Assembly: GCA_022393335.1 (NCBI GenBank)
Contig: JAJEKB010021331.1
Location: 718,668 to 782,667, forward strand
Direction: 5' to 3'
Source of the DNA: Macrotrachela quadricornifera
Taxonomy: Eukaryota > Rotifera > Eurotatoria > Philodinida > Philodinidae
Length of the DNA stretch: 64,000 bases
The position numbers were made by a program, and so were the translations under genes. The notes below the pieces were generated by a model, which had not been told where the DNA came from, searched no databases, and worked only from the letters and a program-made list of their open reading frames with translations. Positions 46,073-56,112 of this stretch are shown here, piece after piece. The stretch's first letter is position 1; every line of letters starts with the position of its first letter.

Positions 46073-46325
46073 AGACTCTTCCCTCTTCTCCACCCTTCTT
46101 TACTCTTTATGTTCGCTCTTCTTCTCTTTCTCCTCCTTTTCTCCCCCATCCACATACGATCTCTTCTCCCTTTACCTCTCTCCTCTCTCGCTGTCATCTC
46201 TCTTCCCCTCACTCCCTGCTGTCTCTCACCTCTCTCGCTCCTCTCTCTAAACTCTCTCTCCCCTTTGATCGTCTCTCTTTCTTCTGATATCTCTTTGTAT
46301 TCCCTCGCTCCCCTCGCCCCCCAAT
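46073..46325. repeat. Polypyrimidine tract of about 250 bp
   Basis: Nearly unbroken CT-rich DNA made of CTCTCTC, TTCTCCTCC and CCCCTC words. The long Leu/Ser-only open frame in it is a compositional artefact. Such tracts can form triplex (H-DNA). Confidence 0.85.
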
Positions 46326-46764
46326 GTAACAGTTAGCCTTCGTTAGACACCTTAGTCTCATCAATTCAATTATAAATGAAATGAAATTAGTTTCATCGAA
46401 TTCAAAAAGACCATTGTATAGAACATGACTAAGTGTGGTCGAAGCCAGTTAACATCGCAGATGATCGAAACAAACATGTGCTCTTATAAGTGCATGACCA
46501 TGATAAAAAAGTCGATAGAACTTATTACTTTTGTCAAGCTCTTCGTGATCTAGACGTGTAAGGATGGAGAATCCTTCCTTCTGATCAATTTTTCAATAGC
46601 AGTATTTCATATACATCGAGGGTGAAAGGAGCCGGGATCGGGACTAAAAATATGTCCAAGAGCCAGAAATTAGGAATGGGAAAAAAAATATGATTTTATA
46701 CTTGTCTACTCTATACTTATTGGATTTTCCTGCACGTTCTCGAGCGGAATAAGAATTTTACTTC

Positions 46765-47055
46765 TATATATGGAGGTGATCAACTTGATTAATACCCCAC
46801 TTTGTTTTCTTTCTATTATTCGCTAAAACATCTAACCATTTTGGGGTCAAATTATCACTCTCATCGCTAATTATGTCCTATCATTTTAAAGGGGCTCAAT
46901 AATTTCATATAGGATAATCATCAGCAGCTAATATTTTAAATTCAGTAGTTTAGCGATGTGAGTGATAAGTTGGCCCCACTATGCTTGAATATTTCAAATA
47001 ATATTAGAAAGATATCAATTTGGGGTGCCAGTCAGGTTGATCATCTCCTATATAA
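46765..47055. mobile_element. Palindromic MITE with TATATGGAGGTGATCAAC ends
   Basis: ATATATGGAGGTGATCAACT at 46767 mirrors TTGATCATCTCCTATATA near 47053. Inside, ACCCCACTTTG / CAATTTGGGGT and TTATCACTCTCATCGCTAA / TTTAGCGATGTGAGTGATAA also pair. Total about 290 bp, no coding capacity. Confidence 0.8.
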
Positions 47056-48433
47056 AAACCATGACTATATTACTCTAAGGTCACTCAGTCACATACTCAC
47101 TTAAAATGTATTGTATCAGTTGATTTCAATAATGGCAAAGAATGATGTGTGATATCTGGTGGTCGAAAGGTCCATATATATATATAGGTTTCGATGTATT
47201 ACTATTATACAGGAGCCAAAATATGGAATTGGGAAGTAGAAAAAGAGCCAATCTTGACTTTTTCTCAGCATAACCTATAGATCAGCAACGAAATGACACA
47301 TTAGCTACCTACCATTGTCATGTGATGCCTCGTCACGATGGTTCGCATAGTATTTTTATTTCGCACCTGATTTTCTCGAATCTCAAGGAAGATGGATGTT
47401 AGGATGTGCAATTTGGAAAAAGGTTTAAGCCACATGTATGCAATGGATCATTGTTAGAACGATTCGTGCATTTTTCTGTGAAAGAAGAAATAGGTGTCTT
47501 TGATTCTGAGAAGTCAAGATTTGTCTGAAATCATAATATTTCATTTTCAAACTCTTCGGAAATACTTTACATTTACTCTTAGTAAATAAATTAGAGAAGT
47601 TAGATATTCAAAAGAACTGCAAAAAGCGATCAAGTCATCGTATCTCATAAAAATAGGGTTGATTATTCTCGACTTTAATTCATAGCTAAAATGAAATCAA
47701 AAATAAATTGTTCCATCTTGATTTTTATGGGTTTAGCCATTCCTCTCATTATCATAAGGGAAAGTGGTAAGAGAATCAGTGAATTACGCTAAACTATTTT
47801 GTATTTGAACAATTGTTTTTCAAAACCAAAAATGTGTCCAACATTATGATTGTCGAAATTGCGAAATATTTTTTTATAAAGTATGACTGAATACTGATGC
47901 ATTATTTTTGTGCACAGCTAAATAAGCAAAATCTACAAGATAATTCGTAGTCCTCAATCTATACTAGAACTACTGTGAATGAATCACAAATATCAAGAAT
48001 CCATAGTTTGTTTCTTCAAATCTAGCTAATTGATATATTAGAGCAATTATGAAGAATGCAATATAATGTAATTCTGGAAAAATGTATGTTTTGGTTAATA
48101 AAAACATTCTATAACATATTGTTAAAAACAAAGAGTTTAAATCATGTTCTAATGTATTATATAAGCAAAGATCAATACGATGTCGTAAAGATGAGTAACT
48201 AATTCAATACTGATTTTAACATGACATATCAAGAAAATGAAGCCTGTTTGAATTGAATATATTCGAATCCTTTATTGGTCTTGGACATCTGTATCGTCTT
48301 TTAATAAAACACTCATTGATAATTGTTCATCATCATTAAATTTCACATCTCGTGTCCTTTCAATCTTCGTTTTTTTCTGAGAAAACGGAAATAAAACAAA
48401 ATCTCTGAGAAATACACTGTACTCATTTTTTGT
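47056..48433. other. Spacer, no gene recognised
   Basis: AT-rich, with a short TA run at 47174-47186. Nothing else seen. Confidence 0.45.
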
Positions 48434-48974
48434 CAGTACCAACGGCTAGAGGCGGCGCCAGGATTTTCACTTTGGGAGGGCTGAGCCCCCTTCAGAAAAA
48501 TTGTGGGGGGGGACTCAGCCCCAGAAATTTTGTATTTTTGTCAGTTTTCGGGGAAAATTTTCAAAAATCTGAGGGAGCTCAAAAATTTTCTGAGGGGGCT
48601 CAGCCCCCCTTTGGCGCCGCCACTACCAACGGCGGCGCGAATGGAGCGAACGACAGAGTACCCCTTCTGCTTTTGGTAATAGTTTTCTCCGATTTTAAGA
48701 GGAAGTATGACTAAAGTTTTCTCTTATTTGAGGAGAAAATTCTCCGAAATTGGGAGAAAATTCACCTAAAATTCCGGAAATCGACAGAAAAGGTTCGATT
48801 AAAATCATCGAAAATTTTTGTTTAATTTACGGATAGTCTATTCTCTATGGTTGTCACGAAGAAGATAACTTTAAACTTTTTTCTACATTTTTCCCATTTT
48901 CAAAAATTTCCATATTTTCTCGCGTTTCTAAAGTATCCCTCCCCTCTGCTTTTAAATCTTCGCGCCACCACTAG
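48434..48974. mobile_element. Outer MITE with GGCGGCGCGAA ends
   Basis: CCAACGGCGGCGCGAATGG (rejoined across the inner insertion) and CTTCGCGCCACCACTAG at the right are inverted relatives. The interior is rich in TTTTCTCC and GGAGAAAA. A GTCAG lies on both sides, a possible partial target duplication. Its left end received the smaller element at 48447-48625. Confidence 0.65.
48447..48625. mobile_element. hAT-type MITE nested in the outer element, 8-bp duplication
   Basis: The 179-bp element starts TAGAGGCGGCGCCA and ends TGGCGCCGCCACTA (13 of 14 bp inverted). Both flanks are CCAACGGC (48439-48446 and 48626-48633), a perfect 8-bp duplication as made by hAT transposases. The interior repeats GGGGGCTCAGCCCCC-like palindromes. 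Its ends resemble those of the host element, so both belong to one terminal family. Confidence 0.92.
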
Positions 48975-49764
48975 TCAGCACATGGATATATTCAATACGT
49001 TCTAGTTTTATATTATTATACACAAATAATATAAATCGTTTTTACACTGCTGCTAGTCACAATATTATCATTTTCCTTCTAAGAAAAACACATGACCTAT
49101 TTTTACAAGGAGTTGGTCAAATATCGTCATATCAACTGCGTTTTTGAAATTGCAAAACGACGAAGAAGTAGGCGTAGATTATGTTCGTAAAAAGTGATTA
49201 GTGTAACAATAAAGAATGTTTCATTTTATCTTTATCTCTTTCATGAGAGAAAGTTTCCATATGTCAAACGTAGATAGAACCGGCAGTTGCTTCAGAAAAT
49301 GGAAAGAAATGATAAAAGAATTTATTTGAAATGTTTGTCTTCATTAATATACAGTCTGCATAAAAAATTCTGGGATACTCAATAATGACTCCTCAAATTT
49401 CATTATCTCATTCGATTTAAATTTCACATATGTAGTGAATGCGGTTATTGATTAAGCTTTTATATTATAAAATTCAAACCAGAGTCCGAAAACGAACCGA
49501 ACTCGAACCGCTACTTTGAAAAAGCAGCTGAACCAAACTATTACTGATTGAACTATTCTATATCTCTTGAAAAATATGCTAAAAATGACTGAACAACCTT
49601 TGACCGATTATTCTGCATAGTTAATTAATTTCCATACATTATTTTGTTTCATCTTCTTCATAATTACAAACAATGTATTCATGACGATTGGTTAGTTATA
49701 TGCAATGGAAATTTTAATTTATTTCTTCTATTTGTTCCATTGTTTCATGGTTAAAACACCAAAC
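48975..49764. other. Spacer, no gene recognised
   Basis: AT-rich. A patch with GAACCGAACTCGAACCGC (49493-49510) resembles the AACCGAACCG repeats at the ends of the element at 59487. Confidence 0.45.
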
Positions 49765-49817
49765 CAGAGATGTTCATCGCGGTTGAGAATCTACAGCTGC
49801 CGCGATGGACATCTCTG
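49765..49817. mobile_element. 53-bp micro-MITE with hAT-type ends
   Basis: CAGAGATGTTCATCGCGG is mirrored by CCGCGATGGACATCTCTG (17 of 18), leaving only 17 bp between. Flanks CACCAAAC (49757-49764) and CATCAAAC (49818-49825) agree at 7 of 8 bases, so an 8-bp target duplication is likely. The first nine bases equal the end of the 1.9-kb element at 59487. Confidence 0.85.
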
Positions 49818-50669
49818 CATCAAACTACCAACAAATATTACATTAACAATGCATTAAAATAAAATGTGCATAAATATACATGAGATATATGTCGTCATCC
49901 ATTATTGTGGAATATTTTTTATTGTTTGTTCTAGTATCATCAATTCATTTGTGGCACTCTTTTTTTTATCATGATCTCTGCATTGTTGTGGATGGTGATC
50001 ATTTAGCAGATCATGTTGAGGAATATATAATAATCGTGAAGTATATGTTTTAAAGTGACTAGTACCAACCTATCTATAACCTTCATGGAGACTAAATAAA
50101 ATAAATAATTATCATCTGCGAAGTTTCGGCTTCTGTTTGTTCTCTAATAAAAAAAAAAAAGTATTTTTTAAAATAGTGATGTATTTCTTTCATTATGGCA
50201 ATAGAACATATTTAGATATTGATGAGATTCAATCAAAGAGTTAGTATATAATTGAGAAAAACAAAAAAAAAACTTGTATTTCTACGAATTGTTTTGATAT
50301 TAATTATAAAACTTTTATTTATTTAAAAGTAATTACAATAAAATAGATAATGCATAATGATACTTGAATGATCGTGACTTATTATATATATGAGTATAGA
50401 ATAATAATTTGAGATATAATTATAAATAATGAAAATAAAAATAATTAACAATGTATAAGGACATATGTTGCATGATGTTTCTTATTTTTAAATAAATAAT
50501 AATTCAATTAAAAATTTATGTTCTGTACTTAGATGAAATATCTATGTGATAAATTAACTCAATCATTTTTTTTCTTCTCTGAGAAATGAAATTGTGTCTC
50601 ATTAAAATCTTCCATTTTCTCATTATATGAAATATCTTCAATAAAAAATTCTTATATTCATTATATTCT
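49818..50669. other. Upstream region of the GPCR gene
   Basis: Very AT-rich, with A runs at 50150-50160 and 50263-50272. Should contain the promoter; no specific site identified. Confidence 0.4.
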
Positions 50670-51704
50670 ATGTATACATTTGATAATATAATTATTTATT
50701 TGTATCGATGTATAATTCTTCCATTATATATATTTGGTAATATAGGTAATATATGTAATGGATTTGTATTTTTTAAGAGATCTTGGAGAAAAAATGTTTG
50801 TGTATTTTATTTAATTATTTGTCTTATTGTTGATATGTTGAATATAAATGTAACTATACTTGAATATATGCTGAATATTGCTTTTCATATAAGTTTAGAA
50901 AATTCTAATGTTATTTTTTGTAAAATTCATAAATATTTCTCATTTATATTTTCAACATTAACACCAACAATACTTGTTTTAGCTTCTATTGATCGTTTAT
51001 TAATATCTTCTAAAAATGTTCATACTCGTTTGTATAGCTCAAAACGTTTAGCTTATTTTTCAATTAGTATTAATACGATTTTTTGGTTAATATTCTATTT
51101 TCATATTCTAATCAAATTTGATCTTCAAAAAAAATTTGATTCTTCATCAATATTTATTTGTTTTTTTGATTCTCGAGAATTTTATCGTGATTTTATTTAT
51201 AATTCACTTTTAATAACTTATATATTTTTATTTGTAACTATGATAAGTTTATCAATATTATTGTTTAAAAATGTTCGTCAAATTCGATTGATTCCTCGTC
51301 AACAAAGAAATCAAATTCGATCAATGCATAAAAAAGATTTTCAATTATTACGATGTTTATTTGTTCATGTTCTTGTTTATATTATTTGTAATATTGTTCT
51401 ATCTACTTATACAATCTATCAATCAATTGTTAAATATCAACCGATGACACCATCAAAACAAGAACTTGATGATTTTATTAGAAATATTGCTGTATGTCTT
51501 CGACATATATCCTATTGTACTAGTTTTTTTATTTATATAACAATATCCAAAGCTTTTCGTCAAGAACTTATTAGTTTATATTATAAAAAATGCAATAAAA
51601 ATCAACAAGTAGTACCACAAGAAGAACATAATGAACATGAGGCGAGACAAGTTAATGTTGAATTACCTGTTATCACTACTATTCTTGTAAGAAATTATAA
51701 TTAA
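50670..51704 (+). CDS. Rhodopsin-type G-protein-coupled receptor, intronless
   Basis: 344 residues with seven hydrophobic helices. TM1 has IFGNIGNICN (the conserved Asn). TM2 has CLIVDML with the conserved Asp. TM3 starts after Cys84 and ends ASIDRLLIS, with DRL in place of DRY at 108-110. Extracellular loop 2 has Cys164 for the usual disulfide. TM7 reads SYCTSFFIYITIS, so the NPxxY motif is missing. A basic intracellular loop 3 (residues 200-222) and a polar tail follow. Such divergent class A receptors are common in rotifers, and many sense peptides; the ligand here is unknown. The gene is a single exon, extremely AT-rich in codon choice, with a poly-A signal directly after the stop. Confidence 0.85.
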   Translation: MYTFDNIIIYLYRCIILPLYIFGNIGNICNGFVFFKRSWRKNVCVFYLIICLIVDMLNINVTILEYMLNIAFHISLENSNVIFCKIHKYFSFIFSTLTPTILVLASIDRLLISSKNVHTRLYSSKRLAYFSISINTIFWLIFYFHILIKFDLQKKFDSSSIFICFFDSREFYRDFIYNSLLITYIFLFVTMISLSILLFKNVRQIRLIPRQQRNQIRSMHKKDFQLLRCLFVHVLVYIICNIVLSTYTIYQSIVKYQPMTPSKQELDDFIRNIAVCLRHISYCTSFFIYITISKAFRQELISLYYKKCNKNQQVVPQEEHNEHEARQVNVELPVITTILVRNYN

Positions 51705-52489
51705 TAATAAAATCTTCATTTTGAAAAAATTCAAATAACAAATCAAATCGAACTATTCCCATGTGAATGAACTCATTTTATCACTATAGTCAGTTCTGTA
51801 TATCACTGAGATATTATAAAGTTTTGAAATAATTAAAAAGATATTTATAAAATCAAAAGTTGCAATTTTTCAATGTACATATTATTGAGTATTTGATTAA
51901 TTTCTCAATAATGAAGAATTCATTGTCATATACATACGAATTACAAATAGTATAAAGAAAAAAATAAACGGTCGTGTTATACAAAAATTTAACGAAGAGT
52001 ATCAAATAACGAATTAATATTTGTTTTTTTTTGCACCGATTATATGATATTTTTATAAGATTAATTACAGGTCAATTGATCATGTTTCATTTTTATTTAC
52101 GTTTTGTTATGACAAGCATTTTAATAATCAAAAGATATCATTGATTTATTATAAAATTTCATCAATATAAGTATGCACATTTTTTCGATACTTTAAATCA
52201 CTATTTCATTAAACACATCTTATTGATCTCATAATGATTTATGCGTTTTGTTAGAATTTATAAAACTGATTATTTATTATAAAGAAAAATAAAATAAAAT
52301 AACATCCGTATGAATAAAAATAATTTTTAGGAAGGTAAATATTTTTCGATTGTTTTTCATGTTTTCATACTCGTGCCCGACTTGTACCCGCAATCACAAT
52401 TCACAAAATAAGTTCAGCACTTTATTTAGCTTGATTAGATGAAAATAAAAGCACAACAACTGTATTACGATCACAAATAGTTACGAAGA
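51705..52489. other. Spacer between GPCR and hAT relic
   Basis: AT-rich. CTCGTGCCCGACTTGTACCC near 52371 is the kind of CG-rich terminal motif hAT elements carry and may be the left end of the element whose transposase follows. Confidence 0.4.
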
Positions 52490-52821
52490 AACATCAGTGC
52501 ATCTAATGAATCAGAACTTAATAATTGTCATCGAGTCTCGAGTATTCGATTAGTCTCACTACACATTCTTTCACTTGCTGCTGACCTAGCTGGAATCGAT
52601 AATAAACCCAAGGCCAAACGAGATAATAGCTTGTAAACGATGGAATGATCTTGTCACCAGTTTAATATATCACCATCTTTTGAAAAAACAATTTTTTTGT
52701 CATATAATCATGTATTTCGTCAAATAGATTAAAATCGTCATCATCTGATGAACTTTCAGCTTTTTTACCAAATGATCTTAACACGTCCTTGACAGATAAT
52801 TCCTCATTTCGTGATCGCTTA

Positions 52822-53139
52822 TGTTAGCGATGACTCAAGTCATCACTCTCTTTTGTGCACGTGTTATTAAACCTATGACTTAGGATCACATTTTTCTTCT
52901 TTCCTTCTCTTTTCATCATTCATGATGTATGATACATGACGCGTTGTGCCAAAAATGTGATATATCATCACATTTTTTCCTTCTTTTTTCTCATATATAT
53001 ACACCATTCTTTTTTCTTGTTTGGAGGGTGAGGATTCATTTTGTTGTTTTAAATGGACTTTTCTTCGAGAATAAAGTCTACAATATAAACACACACTCTC
53101 ACTGTCGTCCTCTCTCTTAGCCCTACAGACAGGCTAACA
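52822..53139 (+). mobile_element. Solo LTR, 318 bp, 5-bp duplication GCTTA
   Basis: It begins TGTTAGC and ends GCTAACA, the TG...CA form of retroviral-type LTRs, and is flanked by GCTTA on both sides (52817-52821 and 53140-53144). In plus orientation a TATA region (CATATATATACACC near 52992) precedes an AATAAA signal near 53072. No internal retrotransposon region remains, so the two LTRs recombined. It lies inside the hAT pseudogene, whose frame (STEKKNK/RSRNEELS) is continuous once it is removed. Confidence 0.92.
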
Positions 53140-53302
53140 GCTTATTCTTTTTTTCTGTCGAAATAGATATACTTGCTGTAGCTGGAGCTAATATAAATTT
53201 TTAGTTTCTGGATGCAAAATAGTAGTAATGTAATGAAGCTGAGATAACCACATTTTTTCATCAAGTTTATCCAATACAATCTCTTTAAATTTTTTGAAAA
53301 AG

Positions 53303-53630
53303 CCCATGTCGCGAATACCGGATGAAAACCGGCGGTTAACCGCGGTTTACCGCGGCTTACCGGTTCGGTTACCGGCTCCCAAAACCGCGGTAAACCGGTG
53401 GTTTTATCCGGTTAACCGCGGTAAACTGCCGGTTTTATCCGGTAAACCGCGGTTAACCGTCGGTTTGTCCGGTTTTACCGGTTAACCGCTGTTTTTTTTC
53501 CGGTAAACCGCGGTTAATCGTCGGTTTGTCCGGTTTTACCGGTTAACCGCTGTTTTTTTCCGGTAAACCGCGGTTAACCGTCGGTTTTACCGGTTTACCG
53601 CTAAAAGTGATCCGGTATTCGTGACATGGG
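53303..53630. mobile_element. Non-autonomous element with CCCATGT ends and CCGGTTAACCGCGG repeats
   Basis: CCCATGTCGCGAATACCGG at 53303 is mirrored by CCGGTATTCGTGACATGGG ending at 53630 (18 of 19). A direct AG flanks it on both sides. The interior is made of about ten variants of ACCGGTTAACCGCGGTAAACC, including two near-identical 60-bp units (53444-53503 and 53505-53564). It is far richer in CG than its surroundings. Removing it with one AG copy rejoins the hAT frame LHLVVP/FFKKFKE. The open frame at 53294-53485 is an artefact of the repeats. Confidence 0.9.
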
Positions 53631-54927
53631 AGGGTACTACCAGATGTAATGTTGGAGTCCTATCAACAAATAGGACCTCACTACCTATTTTAAAAATTGA
53701 TAGAATGTTACATATTTCAGTTAACAATTTTTGATCAATCATTCAAAGTAAATTCGACTTCTGTAAAATTAATCGATATCGAGTTTAGCATCTTATAAAT
53801 TGAGTTCCATCGAGTGACAACATCGTTCTTCAGTGTAGTCGAACGAACGTTTTGCAACTCGCATCTTTTAAAATGCGAGACTAATTCTCGAGATGATCGA
53901 ATTAATCAATTAATTGCAAAGCAGTTTTCAATTGTATGTTCAATGACTAAGTTGATACAGTGACATATACATCTAGTATGAACTTCAAACTTAAGCACCC
54001 TAATAGAGATTGGTTCATTGTGTGTAATGAAAATAATGTGAAAATCAGATGGGTTAAGACCATACGATTCTAATATATTTGAAATTGCTTTCCAAGTATT
54101 TTCTAAAAAAAAACGCTTTAAATTTTGTAAAGCAAAGACGTATTAAGATTTAAAAAAATGTATAACCTGAGTTTTGCAGTTTTAGAATAAAAATTTCTTT
54201 TTTTTTTTTTGAGGTCTGAAAAGTATTTAGAAAAACAGTTTTAACGTATAACGAATTTACCACCGATTTTTGGCGCAGTAAAAACTATTGTTTTTAATGT
54301 AAAACTTTTTATTTGTCAATCTTTACCATAATGGATATTTATAGTCAAATACTTATCTGATGTATACTTATTTTTCCAATAATCATAAGTAATACCAAAT
54401 AATTTTCTTTCATCTATATCAAAAGCTACAGATTGTAAACGTCAAGATATTGTTGTTGGATGAGGTAAAATATCGGAAACTTTAGTTTGATGGTCATTTG
54501 AATGACCAATATCCATTAGTGTTTGAGCTAATGTTTGAAAAACTCGTCCATTAACAAAATTAAATGATCTCATATCGAATAAACAAAACTTTACACATGC
54601 ATCCAATACTTTCTTCTTTTGTTCAGACGAAACTTTATCATGTTTTTCATTTGTCAAATAAGTTTTAATCTTAGATGTCATAGCAGACTTTACTTTACAA
54701 TTCTCATGATGAAGTTTCAGTGTTTTCGAACCAGTTTTCTGTGAATCATAAGCTGAAATAGTTTGACATTGAGTACATATTACAAAGGGAATAACATTTT
54801 CTTTTCCATCTATAATTCGATTAAATGAGTTCCATCATCTAGCACTAATAGTTGCTGGCTTATTACAAACTTTATATTCATCACTATCTAGCCTTTTTTT
54901 AATTGAATCTTTATCGATTGTAGACAT

Positions 54928-56112
54928 AATTAATATATTAAAATCTAGAAGAGTTTTTGTCGAGATATCAGAGAGAGATAAAATACTAATAAATATAAGT
55001 ATATTGAACTTTTTCTAATGGTATATTACATTCCATCATTAATAGATTAGTGGGAGAGCCAATCAAGTACGTGGATAAGAATGTCACTATTTAACGATAA
55101 CTTTTAAATACATTTTTAATTTATGTATGAATTGAATGTTAAATATGACGCTTATGTCTCCACACAACTTGAGTGTTCAAATCCGTATCTGATCCGCGGG
55201 TTGCAGTACTCTAGTTTCGATGGAAAACTATTCGCACATTAAAGATCTTCGCCGTAAAGTTTTGAAAAGAAATTTTCAACTGAATCAGTGTTATACATAA
55301 TCATACAACATTCCATTTCATTTATGAATTGAAATTAGTGCACTATTGAAAAACAGCGGGTATAATTGGTTGTCACAATCATCAATTAGGTACATCGACA
55401 GTTGAGCCATTATTCTTATTATCATCTACAATCTCAACTGCAACCTCACCCTCACACACTCCTTTGAAGTCTCCATAGAGAGACTTTACGGAAGAAAATA
55501 GACTACTATTAACAAATTTATCAAATAGCTGCGTGTCAATATTAATTAATTAATCGAAATCCGGGTGAGAGAGTGATGTTGTGTGATAATAACTAAACTA
55601 TAACTTTTCGTTATTTTTTTTATCAAAATAACACATGATTTTACAAATCATCAGTATGCTACAAGTTAGCAGCTTCATAGAAGATATCGTATTATTGATT
55701 AATCTTCTATTTTACGAAGAAATTATCATTATTAACTGGATATGATTCACTTCATTTTATTGATGGTTGTAGCTATCATTCTTATTGAATTAGCATCAAA
55801 TATTACTTCGCACCCTGACCATTCCACCAAATAGATCTCATCATTTCTATGATTGTCTACATGCTCCTGACGATGGCCAAATAGGAATACTAATTCGACG
55901 CAGAAAAAAATTCATAAGATTACGTGAAGAATCAAAGACAAAAAGAAAATATGATCTCCCTATTGAAAATAATAAAAATAAAAAACTAAATAAAAATATA
56001 CACACGATCATAGAATACATCAGTGTTAATTGATATATTACACTCATTTCCGTCTATTTTCAATCCAAACGTCCTCTTTTACACTGATTCCATAGGTATT
56101 GGAATATACATT
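54928..56112. other. Spacer, possible right end of the hAT element
   Basis: CCGCGGGTTGCAGTACTCTAG near 55194-55214 resembles hAT termini and may be the upstream end of the element. The remainder is AT-rich with no recognised gene. It also holds the 3' UTR of the second NHL gene. Confidence 0.4.

Larger units (their letters stand above)
52490..54927 (-). pseudogene. hAT transposase pseudogene with BED zinc finger
   Basis: ATG at 54927 opens MSTIDKDSIKKRL. A BED-type finger follows (ICTQCQ...LHHENC), with one in-frame stop in SAR*WNSF. Next come VLDACVKFCLFDMRSFNFV and HPTTIS*RLQ (stop), then a DDE-domain part with IHYGKD*, and NDVVTRWNSIYKML (the conserved RW box). FGKKAESSSDDDD and the C-terminal dimerisation domain LLSIPASSAASERM...SLDALMFLRNYL end it. 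Two insertions split it: a solo LTR (52822-53139) and a GC-rich element (53303-53630). Removing each with one target copy restores the frame. Several further stops make it inactive. Only the C-terminal hATC motif and the BED finger are needed for the family call, so confidence is high. Confidence 0.92.

Noticed and set aside
46109..46336. 75-residue Leu/Ser/Pro frame
   Set aside because: Artefact of the polypyrimidine tract; composition explains the absence of stops.
48430..48714. 94-residue Gly-rich frame
   Set aside because: Spans the ends and interior of the nested GGCGGCGC MITEs.
53294..53485. 63-residue Arg/Pro/Val-rich frame
   Set aside because: Produced by the CCGGTTAACCGCGG repeats of the MITE; not protein-like.
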